Origin: Anniella stebbinsi
Taxonomy: Eukaryota; Chordata; Lepidosauria; Squamata; Anniellidae
Assembly: GCA_029215795.1 (NCBI GenBank)
Contig: JARDYH010000003.1
Coordinates: 175,596,382-175,660,381, forward strand
DNA: 64,000 nucleotides
Direction: 5' to 3'
Positions within the stretch are counted from its first letter, which is position 1, and the number at the start of each line of letters is the position of its first letter. Under the pieces are notes generated by a model. It did not search any database. It saw only the letters and a program-made list of their open reading frames with translations, and was not told the DNA's origin. Both the position numbers and the translations under genes were made by a program. This document shows, one piece after another, positions 51,401-58,361 of this stretch.

Positions 51401-54400
51401 GTGATGCCTCTCTGTACTGACGAACAGGCCGCAAAGCCTGTTTAGCAGTACTACGGACCGGCGGCAGCAGTGGGGAAGGCCGCAGGTAAGTGGGGGGACC
51501 CCTGGGGAACCCTCCCTCTCTCCCCCTCCTCGCACTCCTTACCTGCAGCCTTCCCCACTGTCAGTCCGTAGTACCGCTAAACAGGCTTTGCGGCCTATTC
51601 TTCAGTACAGAGAGGCACCGAGTGACGTCATCATCACTCGGTGCGGCTCTGTACTGACGAACAGGCCGGAAAGCCTGTTTAGCAGTAGTACGGGGTGGCG
51701 ATGGAGGCGGTGGAGGAGGCGGAGGCAGAGGGTAAGGAGCACAAGTAGGGGGAGGGAGCGCGAGTGGGGGGGAGGGAGGGAGGGAGTGCCGGCCTAGTGT
51801 TTTTCCCCATAGACTTGCATTGAGGGAAAGCTTTCTGTCTCCCAATGCAAACCTATAGGAAAACACTGTAATCGTATCGGAACTTCTGATATTTATCGGA
51901 TATCGGTTCCAATCAAATCCAGATATAATCGGATCCGAAATTTTTTATATCGGAATTTCCAATAATTTTGCCCGTGCACATCCCTAGTTACAGGACTTCT
52001 GCTCCTAGGCAATTAGGAAAGATGATTACCCCATAGATATTAGACGAGCAAAAAGTCTGCAACAATCAGTTTAATTTTATAACATAATCAGTTGCCAATT
52101 TGCTGTCTTGGAAGCCTTTATTGCTGCATTTCTTGGACCAAGAAATAGGAGTATAACATTGTTGGATTGGCAGTTCAATGCACATCTTAAACACCAAACA
52201 TGGTTCAAAACAAATATATCATTAAACTGCAACAACTCCAAAAATTAAAATTGTTTTATCCTTCCAGATCTTCAGGACTTGAAACTGCAGGGAGAGTAAA
52301 TGTTAGGCCAGCTGGTTATTTTAACTTCAAGCAGGCACCGTCCTCCAAGATGGGACATGTTTGCCTCTGCTGTCTGCTCTAGGTTCAATGCACCTAGAGG
52401 TTGGACTAGGTAGCTAGGAAGGAACTTCCCCACTCTAAGTTTAGCATCTACGATTGTTTTGTTTTCCCATGCAGCATGGCTCATTGAGATTGCTTTTTAA
52501 AGTTTTCAGGTAAGTCAATAATTGACAAAACAGGATGATAGGCAAAGGCTAATGGTCCTGCAAGTACAACACAATGTCTCCCCAGGAGAACAAAAGAGCC
52601 TCCAGGACTTATCTTCAACCAAATTGATTATACTGCACCAGAATAAGCAGAAGCAAGTGGGTATTAGGGCTGTGCATAGATCTGGATCCGGAATCCGAAG
52701 CGGATCGGGGTGATTCGGACCTCCAAAAAACTGGATCCGAATCGGATCAGGGAAGTCCAAATCGATCCGGATCGAATTGGTCCGAAGTGATCCGGATCAA
52801 TCCGGAGAGTCAGACGCTGTTTTAGGTGTTTTTCCCCATAGACTTGCATTGGGGGAAAGAATGGGCTATAACTTCTTTATTTTTAAAGATATAAAAATGA
52901 AACTTGGGCACATTGCAGATGGCATGCAGATATTCATGTGTGCCAAATTACAGACACAGAGGTGTAGGCGTTTACTCGCAAGGAATCCTCTTCCTCCTAG
53001 CCTCCTATATAGAGGGGATGCCAAAGCATCTCTCACAATGTTTTTCGTAACAATGTGCCTGCCTTGGAGGGCCATTTGTTGCATTTCGGCTTCACAATTG
53101 AAAATCGAGTCAATCTTGGGCTCACTGAGTAGTGCTCTCATCATCAATGACTGCTACTGACTGCATCTGTGTGTGGCTGCCTGCACCTACACAGTTGTCC
53201 AATGTTACATTGTCTGGATTGTATCTTGAAAAATAAGAAAGTTACTAGCACTTGTGAATTGCCTGGAAAATTGCAATTTTAAAAATTCCTTGTGAGTAAA
53301 CGCCTGCACCTCTGTGTCTGTAATTTGGCACACGAGTACCTACATGCCATCTACAATGTGCCCAACTTTTAAGTATGTATCTTGAAAAATAAAGAAGTTA
53401 TAGCCCTTTCTTTTCCCCAATGTAAGTTTATGGGGAAAATGAGGCATCCGAATCTCAATTCAGAGATCCAAATCTCGCTTTGGATCTGAATCTGAATCGG
53501 ATCAGGGGAGGTCCAAATTGATCCATATTGGATCGGGCCCAATTCGGACCTGACAGATTCCAATCCAAATCGGATCGGGGGGGCGTTCACAGCCCTAGTG
53601 GGTATATGTTTATTCTTTACTGAACTGGGACACAATTCTGAAGGGAACAAGTGTATATGCTTCACCATAATTGGCTACAGAAAAGCTGGCTGGGTTCGCA
53701 CAACATGCTAATCCCAAATGGATTGTTTTCTGGAACAACCCATGATAGGTTAGCATGTCATCAGAGCTGTTTTTTCCCTCCCACGGTGGCTTGTTTCCCT
53801 CAAACAACCACCCTGAGAACCCACGGTCTACAATAACAGATTGTTCTAGCTATAGTGAGTTAGCGTGTCGTCTGGCATACCAGCGTGGGTTACGGCGATC
53901 ACCAAGAGTGGCTGAAAATGCTGCCGCCACTCTGCTCCTCTTGAGTGATCTGTCAACAAACTTGTTTTCCTGCCACATTCAGCTGTGTCTCCAACTCCAA
54001 ATTATCTCCCTCCCCCCACCAGCAAGCAGTTTCCAAACAGTTTTACCTGTGATTAAATCCTCACTTTTCCATGAAAAGGAAAGTCACACAATCATTCAGA
54101 AGTGCATTTGGTGGGTCCCCATAAATTTCATCCCCATCCTGAAAATGTTCAAGGAGTTGGAGGCCCCCACCCCTTTTTGTTGTACATGAGTGGAGATATG
54201 GGACCTGACAAAGGCTTGGAAAGGCAGCGCAAGGGACGACAGGATCTGGTTTCCACTGCAAAGGAAGCTGCAATACCTGGCTGGCCAGGCGGCAGGACTA
54301 CAGGAAGAGGAGGGGCAAAGGGGGAGGGGAATAAACCACACTGCATAGCTTGCTTACCAGATTGTGTGTCTGGAGCTTATCAGTATGTAACTTATCACCC

Positions 54401-57400
54401 ACCATAGGTTAGCGTGACATGTGAACAGCCCATATTCTGAACATGGGTGGATTGTCACCTTTCCATAAATTGCAATGGAAATCCTGTATGCTCACAGGCA
54501 ATCTGCATTATGGCCTTCAGCTTGACACAGTCAATTTGGAAGTGAACAGAATGATATCTTACCAAAATAGAATTCTTCTGATCCACAATCCAAGCTGGCA
54601 ATGCAATCCCAAAGCTTGTAGCTGCAAAGAACAAAAAAAAAATCCTGAAATACAGCAAGAAGGTAGACTCACATAAATCTATGCAGTTATAGAAACTATG
54701 TTTTTGTAGATTTTTAATATCCTTATACTTCATGTTGGAAAAACAGGAGCAGATGTTCTTCAAGCAGACATCTGTACAGTCATACTTATGGCATTTTGCA
54801 CCTGTGAAGAACCAACTACATGCACATTCTAGAGCTCTAGCATGGGAGTTGGCACTCAAGATTCCTTCCCCTCATGACAATCTTTTACCACCTGTGCATG
54901 TCTTGAGAGCTAGCACTTTTGCATTTAGTTCCTTCACAGCCATCATGAAACAAGTGCTCCCTCTAATGTTAAGGGACATCTGCAGTAGGAAGGGAGGATG
55001 TGCTGATTTGTATAAAATCACAGATGCCTCAAAGAAAAATTAATTACCTGGGACACATCACTACTTTTCAGACTAACCTCTCTTAAGATGCTGGTGCACA
55101 GCTAAATGCAATAACTATAAACCTGCAGTGAACAAAATGAATAATGAAACCAACAACCACAGGGCAAAAGTTAGGGATACTGCAAGAAGTGCGATGGAGA
55201 AGCAATAAGCTACACCATTACCTTGTGGCCCATCAGGATTGCCAAATTCTTCCCAATTTTTTCGAGATTCTTCATCAGTTAAACTATCAAAAGAAGGAAA
55301 AAACCATGTTAAAAAGCCCTTGCTTGCAGCACGTTTTCTTCATTCAAATAGCCTGGTCAAAATACTTATAAAACCAGAACTCTTTAGGATGGCGTGAGAT
55401 AATGACCCAGTTCACAAGAAATGGCAGCAAATTTGCCACAGTGCATGCCAGGCATGTCCCATGGCCGTTTTGAATATTCAACCTGGTTGCTATGAGATGT
55501 CCAAACACAGACACTATAGGATAACTGAGGATTAAACAACCCACAGATTTGTAGATTAACTCAGGATTTGCTGCTATTATGTGCAAACAGCCACATTGAA
55601 ACAACACTGCAGCCAAACAGGGCAAGTCTTTCCCAGCCTTCCCTGGAGATGCCAAGGACTGATAAAGCATGTACTCTTATCACATCAAGCTACAGCCTTA
55701 CGAACAATAAGATTTTATCTGTATATCAGAAACTATTTCATAGGATAATAACCTCACTGCCAAAAGATGAGGCAATATTATACATTATAAGCTGCTTTTA
55801 GCAGCCTGATCTTAAGACATAGGCCATCAGTAGGATGAAATATCCCAATTAGCTAGGGCAGCACAAAATCAGTACAAGTAATCTGGATTGCAGCAATTGG
55901 TGACACCATAAGTAGAACAAGTGGCTTAAAGATTTAATCAAGATGTTAGCATCTATATAGGTTAGCCTATATCAAGTTCCCTTCCCATGTATAGAACATA
56001 TTAAGAAACTTACGCTGCATAAGCCTTTGCAATCCTCATAAACATAACTTCATCACCTCCTTTATCTGGATGGAATTTCAGCGACAGCAAACGATATTGC
56101 TTTTTAATTTCTGTCACAGTTGCTCCCTATTAAAATTAAAATGCCATATTGCTTATATCAAATGCATTAATGCCACAGTCATTTACCCCACTTAATTGGG
56201 ATTAAGTCGCATTGAACTCACAGGGGCTTAATTATGAAAGACAGGTATAGGACTGCACTCTAAAGAGTCTTGTCCTATCATACTTATACTTGAGACATCT
56301 TCTGCAATTTCTCAACACTCAACAACTGTAGCGAAGGGAAAGATATAGTATAACACAGTTCATATCCATGGCCAAATACTGAAAGCTTTCTGCTCAATGA
56401 GGATCAAGCAAATGTACAACTGTACCATTCAAAATGTATTACCACTTGAATCTTCATCTGCAGAAAGTATCAAGCATACTAAGCCCAAAGAACCATAGTC
56501 AAATCTTCAGGTTACTGTAGGACAATGGATGCTTTTGCTAATTCTTTTTAGTCTGCTACCCTACCACTTTTTACAATTTTTACTGCTCCTTCCCCAACTT
56601 CTAGAAACACATATGCGAATTTTATTTTGATTTTTGTATTTTATTTGCTTTTGTAAATCACACTGGAAACTGTGCTGAATGACAATATATAATGAGTTTA
56701 TAAGTATTTAAAATAAATATGCAGTCACTCTAGTCCTATTCACTGCTTCTCCCCTCTCCAATAGTATATTATTGTTTTTTACATTTTAGAAAATTTCTAA
56801 TCCACCTTTTGGCCCTCAAAGAAGTGTCAAAGTAGCCTCCAGTTTAAAAAACAAAAATATAACAACCAAATAAAAATCAAATACAATATATCAATTAAAT
56901 AATTAAAAGACCAGCACAAGAGGGACATAAAACTAAGCTAGTTTGAAAATATACTGGCACAGCAGGAGGTTAAAATAGATTAATGGCAAGTCTCTATTGC
57001 GTCAGAGGAAGTCCATTCACATGATATTGGATGGAGCTGATTACTGCATTCTGTCTAAGAATACATGGAAATTTATGCCAAACTAAATGAAAACATTAAA
57101 TAGTGAAGGTATTACTTACTGGATCTAAATTTAACACTTCATATGGATTGTATTCTTGATATTCTCTGTCTGTTTTGGAAACTTTGTAAGCAAGAAACAA
57201 AAACAGTGCCCATCCAGCAAGCAAAATTACTTTCCTGTTGAAATTGAAAGATTAAAAAATTCTGTAAAAAGTTCATTGCAACCAAATTATATATTGATAT
57301 GTGAAAGAGATTTAACATCGCCACCAACAATCCTAAAGGAATCGCTAGACCACAGGCTCCCTCAAAATTAAAAGAAATTATACAAAATTATCACTGCCCA

Positions 57401-58361
57401 TTGAATAGGTTGATAGTGAATACTCCCCACAATTTAGAAAATATATCCTCAGTATTAGGTTATTAAACCCCATTTCCTGAAAGATATAGGAACTGACACA
57501 GTGCATGTTATAACTCATTTGTGGCAACCTATAAAAGAATGAGAACTCAACAAGCGGAGAAGGGGGTTGCATGTGGTGTACTGAAGAAGAGAGCAAAGTG
57601 GAAGCAACTAGCTATCTTGGCACAGAAAGTGAAACTAAGATTTCTTTCTCAGCACTTCCCTTAATTATGGTAAAGCATACATTTAATTTAAACCAATAGT
57701 TTTCAAGCTTCCTATCTTAGGGAAACCCCCTCAACATAAACTGGGCCACAAGAAGCCTTGTGTTGTCTGCAGAACCCCATGCATTGAAGAAGTTCATGAA
57801 GACCACCAGGCCTAATGGGCCTCAACCAACAAGAACACCCCCACCAACACTCCTCTACAGTGGGACTTCAGAAGACAAGATTGAAAGATGGCTTGCCCAC
57901 CACTATCAGAGAAGCTTGTCTGCCATTCATCTTCTCTTTGAGGAACTCCCAATAAATTCCTAAAGAACCCCAAGGTTTCCAGAACACCATTTGAAAACCA
58001 CTGTTTTCAGCAGCTCTTGAGCACAGTTGCTTGCTACAGCTGCGGACTCCAAACCTTTCACACTGGATAGCTACCAGAATTATTTTGCTATATGAAGGCC
58101 TTGACATAGGGATCATCTTCCTCAGCTTTATTAGTTAAGACCCTATCAACAGCACACGAGGACCTACTGCTAAAACACAGATCATCATACTACTGAGAAT
58201 AAAATTTATGGTTCTTATTACAAAAAAAGGCACTAAAAGCTAGATACTAACGCATACTTACTTTATTGTGGGAATTATATTCTGCTGGGGTTTTAACAAC
58301 CGTAAACGATACCACAGGCATCTTCCATATACTTTTCTCAAATTCTTTAAGCGAATTTGCT
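24334..58361 (-). CDS. SEC63: SEC63 (translocation protein SEC63 homolog), exons 2-21, 5'-partial
   Basis: SEC63 is an ER membrane J-protein. With Sec62 it works at the Sec61 channel and recruits BiP through its lumenal J domain. The 20 exons given separately join in frame into about 712 codons plus stop. Visible landmarks, in order: a second membrane segment (LLAGWALFLFLAYKV, exon 3), a J domain with HPDKGG (exon 4), a third membrane segment (LVYGLAFMVILPVVV, exon 7), the helical Sec63/Brl region (exons 8-14), a Lys-rich stretch (KSKKKKPVKKK, exon 16), an acidic Asp/Ser-rich stretch (exon 17), a second Sec63 domain with EWWWLYIADRK (exon 19) and an acidic Glu/Asp tail. The family is about 760 residues. 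Exon 1 (about 41 codons) lies outside the window, and the traced part is about 6 codons shorter than I expect, mostly at the exon 16/17 joint. Family knowledge: the acidic tail binds Sec62. Identity is very secure. Confidence 0.97.
25003..25352. mobile_element. Palindromic MITE, CTGGTTCACAC ends (SEC63 intron 20)
   Basis: Left CTGGTTCACACATTATGCTC and right GCATGACATGCGAACCAGG are inverted copies. CAATTCCTGGGTTGTT and CACTCAT(C/T)GCTTC blocks recur in mirror order. Non-coding. Confidence 0.65.
25458..25465. repeat. Target site duplication of E1, left
   Basis: TAAACTAG directly before the TAGGG terminus; an exact copy lies at 28296-28303. Confidence 0.85.
25466..28295. mobile_element. Fold-back hAT-like element E1, 2.83 kb (SEC63 intron 20)
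   Basis: Starts TAGGGATGTGCA and ends with the inverted TGCACACCCCTA. An exact 8-bp duplication TAAACTAG lies at 25458-25465 and 28296-28303, the hAT signature. Next to each end are arrays of GGATCG/ATCGGA hexamers. Inside, arms at about 25580-26805 and 26949-28180 are almost identical inverted copies, separated by a loop of about 143 bases. Each arm holds about seven tandem units of 140-160 bases. No transposase reading frame was seen, so it is non-autonomous. Confidence 0.85.
28296..28303. repeat. Target site duplication of E1, right
   Basis: TAAACTAG directly after the CCCTA terminus; matches 25458-25465. Confidence 0.85.
28673..28777 (-). CDS. SEC63: SEC63 exon 20
   Basis: The exon reads VELKFPAPGKPGNYQYTVYL, then RSDSYMGLDQIKPLK. 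The acceptor is TTTCTAG and the donor AAG|GTAGGC. The next intron carries a 2.8 kb fold-back transposon. Confidence 0.97.
30042..30140 (-). CDS. SEC63: SEC63 exon 19
   Basis: The exon reads EKQEWWWLYIADRKEQTLIS, then MPYHVCTLKDREE. The three consecutive Trp residues are a family hallmark. The acceptor is CCTCAACAG and the donor GAG|GTAAAG. Confidence 0.97.
32586..33005. mobile_element. Palindromic MITE (SEC63 intron 18)
   Basis: Left CAGGAATCCCGGCCTAATAA ... AACGTGAA ... CTTTGTTC and right GAACAAAGTGGGAGCAAACA ... ATTAAACCAGGATTCCTG are inverted copies around a non-repeated middle. The mirrored arms yield similar small frames on opposite strands, which are not genes. Ends are approximate. 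Confidence 0.6.
33410..33511 (-). CDS. SEC63: SEC63 exon 18
   Basis: The exon reads EWQELQQSIQRKERALLETK, then SKITHPVYNLYFPE, entering the second Sec63 domain part. The acceptor is CTTCATCAG and the donor GAG|GTCAGC. Confidence 0.96.
34780..35125. repeat. Interspersed repeat, same type as 15263-15560 (SEC63 intron 17)
   Basis: AAGCTCTCTGGGCAGTTTAT, an A-rich block, then CTGGGAGAAAAGGAAAGTCT, GGCGAACCTTGTGGGAGATC and ACTGAGAAGGCCCTCTCCCT. A common squamate dispersed repeat as I remember it; class unknown. Its start lies about 340 bases from exon 17. Confidence 0.5.
35196..35339 (-). CDS. SEC63: SEC63 exon 17 (acidic linker)
   Basis: The exon reads DEEEDVSDKGSESDEDDTNR, then DSLSDKDDGSDRDSDREQDE and KQSKDDEA. 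This is the Asp/Ser/Glu-rich segment between the two Sec63 domain parts. The acceptor ATCAAG sits unusually far (about 16 bases) from a run of 12 T. The donor is GCT|GTAAGG. Confidence 0.93.
35929..35974. repeat. Short tandem repeat, 19-base unit
   Basis: GGGCCTGCCCCCATTATTA occurs twice in tandem (one base changed), followed by a partial third unit. Confidence 0.8.
36223..36393 (-). CDS. SEC63: SEC63 exon 16 (Lys-rich linker); 3' end of exon uncertain
   Basis: The exon reads QGDTSKVKSKGWQQKTKGAK, then KASKSKKKKPVKKKPAPVPL and PQTKQQKQKQANGVAGS. The acceptor TTTTGCAG is clear. The donor is my best guess, AGT|GTACCT, because phase 0 is needed for exon 17. GGG|GTAGCT, 12 bases earlier in the transcript, also keeps frame. 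The family has several more residues at this joint, so a small exon or another donor may have been missed. Confidence 0.85.
36426..36805. mobile_element. MITE, (A/G)GCTCAGTTCAGAC ends, TSD TAA (SEC63 intron 15)
   Basis: Left AGCTCAGTTCAGACAACACG and right CATGTTGTCTGAACTAAGCC are inverted copies. TAA flanks both sides (36423-36425 and 36806-36808), fitting the TWA target of PIF/Harbinger elements. Its left end lies only about 30 bases from exon 16. Confidence 0.65.
36836..36971 (+). mobile_element. LINE 3' tail only, copy 3 (SEC63 intron 15)
   Basis: Matches only the 3' UTR end of the LINEs at 10395 and 18362: TTTTATGTGCTTTTAATCAG, GTTGTTCCCTGTCTCGATCC, GAGGCAGGTAAGAAATAAAT, then (ATT)n. Inserted antisense to SEC63. 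Confidence 0.8.
37671..37730 (-). CDS. SEC63: SEC63 exon 15
   Basis: A 60-base exon encoding EVFEKEQSTCSAEEQPAEDG. Both ends are phase 0, with acceptor CTATTCAG and donor GGC|GTAAGT. Confidence 0.95.
39012..39094 (-). CDS. SEC63: SEC63 exon 14
   Basis: The exon reads (V)LDDEDSNNITVGSLVTVLV, then TLTRQTMA, the start of the next beta-rich part of the Sec63 domain. The acceptor is CATTTCAG and the donor GCA|GTGAGT. Confidence 0.96.
40936..41083 (-). CDS. SEC63: SEC63 exon 13
   Basis: The exon reads YKIKTIQDLVSLKGADRHNL, then LHFLEDEKYEEVMAVLGSFP and HITIDIKPQ. The acceptor is CAATCCAG and the donor CAGG|GTAGGT; a Val codon is split with exon 14. Confidence 0.96.
42231..42300 (-). mobile_element. 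CR1 LINE tail scrap (SEC63 intron 12)
   Basis: TCATAGAATCATAGAATAGT, then GTTGGAAGGGGCCTATAAGG and TCCAACCCCCTGCTCAGTG, the extreme 3' end of CR1 in reverse. Just before it lies ATACCCAGCGTTGCTCGGGT, which looks like the end of another dispersed repeat. Confidence 0.8.
43767..43921 (-). CDS. SEC63: SEC63 exon 12
   Basis: The exon reads (E)REFRAPSLGSLENCMKLSQ, then MTVQGLQQFKSPLLQLPHIE and EDNLRRVSNHKK. The acceptor is CTCCCTCAG and the donor AAAAAG|GTAAGA. Confidence 0.96.
44415..44507 (-). CDS. SEC63: SEC63 exon 11
   Basis: The exon reads (D)QQFVLKKCPALLQEMVNVI, then CQLIIMARSRE. The acceptor is CTCACAG and the donor GAAG|GTAAGG; a Glu codon is split with exon 12. Confidence 0.95.
44690..44748 (+). 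ncRNA. Hammerhead-ribozyme-like core, decayed (SEC63 intron 10, antisense)
   Basis: In order: GCATATT, the core CTGATGA (44697-44703), AGTTTAAC, GAAA (44712-44715), CAGG, a 14-base loop, CCTGT (44734-44738), TATT, ATATGC (44743-44748). GCATAT/ATATGC can form stem I. ACAGG/CCTGT can form stem III with the conserved A-U closing pair. Stem II is not formed as the sequence stands. Penelope-like retroelements carry hammerhead motifs of this kind, so this may be a relic of one. Activity is unlikely. Confidence 0.35.
46482..46614 (-). CDS. SEC63: SEC63 exon 10
   Basis: The exon reads LIREIGSINLKKNEPPLTCP, then YSLKARVLLMAHLARMKIPETLEQ. The acceptor is CATTTTAG. The donor is CAAG|GTACCA, weaker than the other donors, but the split Asp codon fits exon 11 exactly. 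Confidence 0.94.
46695..46789 (-). CDS. SEC63: SEC63 exon 9
   Basis: The exon reads LTMVLAGASEFDPQYNKDAT, then SRPVDNIQIPQ, part of the helical Sec63 domain. The acceptor is CTTTGCAG and the donor CAG|GTGTGC. Confidence 0.95.
47985..48120. mobile_element. Palindromic MITE, GCAGCCTTCCCAAAC ends (SEC63 intron 8)
   Basis: Left AAGCAGCCTTCCCAAACC and right TTTGAAAAAGGCTGCCTT are inverted, as are GACTACAAGTCCCATTAT and ATGGTGGGAGTTGTAGTCCA. Related scraps occur near 43541-43622 and 30490-30545. Confidence 0.65.
48302..48410 (-). CDS. SEC63: SEC63 exon 8
   Basis: The exon reads GSWWYRSIRYSGDQILIRTT, then QIYTYFVYKTRNMDMK. It starts the cytosolic Sec63/Brl domain. The acceptor is GATTTAG and the donor AAAA|GTAAG; an Arg codon is split with exon 9. 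A transposon end lies only about 126 bases upstream of the acceptor, at 48536. Confidence 0.95.
48536..49832. mobile_element. 1.3 kb DNA element with TACCGTATTT ends and GC-rich hairpin (SEC63 intron 7)
   Basis: Left TACCGTATTTCATCGAATCT and right AATCGAGGAAATACGGTA are inverted, both followed by TCTAAGACGC blocks. TA may be the target duplication, which would suggest a Tc1/mariner-like origin. The interior is GC-rich and folds back: about 48880-49050 and 49134-49330 are inverted copies (CCGCCCAGTGTTTAT/ATAAACACTGGGCGG, ACCGGCAGGGATGAAAGG and others). The 325-codon frame inside is a by-product of base composition. Confidence 0.7.
50592..50642 (-). CDS. SEC63: SEC63 exon 7 (TM3)
   Basis: A 51-base exon reading VLLVYGLAFMVILPVVV, which is membrane segment 3. 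The acceptor is CTTCCTAG and the donor GTA|GTAAGT, phase 0. It is separated from exon 6 by a 3.9 kb intron packed with DNA transposons. Confidence 0.95.
50903..51986. mobile_element. hAT-like element E2 with tandem hairpins, 1.08 kb (SEC63 intron 6)
   Basis: Starts TAGGGATGTGTATCG and ends CGTGCACATCCCTA. The 8-base flanks are GTTATAGG (50895-50902) and GTTACAGG (51987-51994), a 7/8 match. Subterminal parts are rich in ATCGGA/ATCGTA-like words. The core is three GC-rich palindromes of about 165-200 bases in a row (51106-51269, 51311-51490, 51538-about 51735), followed by a TTTTTCCCCATAGACTTGCA module that is also in E3. Confidence 0.8.
52665..53597. mobile_element. Fold-back hAT-like element E3, 0.93 kb (SEC63 intron 6)
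   Basis: Starts TAGGGCTGTGCATAG and ends TTCACAGCCCTA. An exact 8-bp duplication GTGGGTAT lies at 52657-52664 and 53598-53605. GGATCCGAATCGGATC-like words fill both subterminal zones. The core arms are inverted copies (TAACTTCTTTATTTTTAAAG and its mirror, CACAGAGGTGTAGGCGTTTA and its mirror) and share the ~150-base unit of E1. Confidence 0.85.
53688..54431. mobile_element. Non-autonomous element, GGCTGGGTTCGCACAACATG ends (SEC63 intron 6)
   Basis: Left GGCTGGGTTCGCACAACATG and right TTAGCGTGACATGTGAACAGCCC are imperfect inverted copies, with further TTAGCATGTCATC and TTAGCGTGTCGTC copies inside, so it may be compound. Its right end lies about 130 bases from exon 6. Confidence 0.55.
54563..54621 (-). 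CDS. SEC63: SEC63 exon 6
   Basis: The exon reads ATSFGIALPAWIVDQKNSIL. It is the lumenal approach to membrane segment 3. The acceptor is TTTGCAG and the donor TTG|GTAAGA, phase 0. Confidence 0.95.
55222..55283 (-). CDS. SEC63: SEC63 exon 5
   Basis: This short exon reads LTDEESRKNWEEFGNPDGPQ and forms the end of the lumenal J domain. The donor is CAAG|GTAATG; the Ala codon is split with exon 6. Confidence 0.95.
56014..56126 (-). CDS. SEC63: SEC63 exon 4 (J-domain HPD motif)
   Basis: The exon reads GATVTEIKKQYRLLSLKFHP, then DKGGDEVMFMRIAKAYAA. The HPD tripeptide that stimulates the Hsp70 (BiP) ATPase is encoded by 56064-56072 and is intact. The acceptor is TTTTAATAG and the donor GC|GTAAGT; the last Ala codon is split with exon 5. 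Confidence 0.97.
56195..56268. repeat. GCAATCCTAT-type short repeat (SEC63 intron 3)
   Basis: GGGATTAAGTCGCATTGAAC, then CAGGTATAGGACTGCACTCT, the same plan as 6607-6697. Confidence 0.5.
57120..57234 (-). CDS. SEC63: SEC63 exon 3 (TM2, start of J domain)
   Basis: The exon reads KVILLAGWALFLFLAYKV, then SKTDREYQEYNPYEVLNLDP. The hydrophobic run is membrane segment 2, after which the chain enters the ER lumen and the J domain begins (YNPYEVLNLDP). The acceptor is CAACAG and the donor CCA|GTAAGT. Confidence 0.96.
58262..58361 (-). CDS. SEC63: SEC63 exon 2
   Basis: This is the most 5' coding exon in the window. It reads (E)QIRLKNLRKVYGRCLWYRLRLLKP, then QQNIIPTIK. The acceptor follows a CCTCTTCACAG tract and the donor is AA|GTAAGT. 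The first codon (Glu) is split with the absent exon 1, and the last (Lys) is split with exon 3. It encodes the cytosolic loop between membrane segments 1 and 2. Confidence 0.95.
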
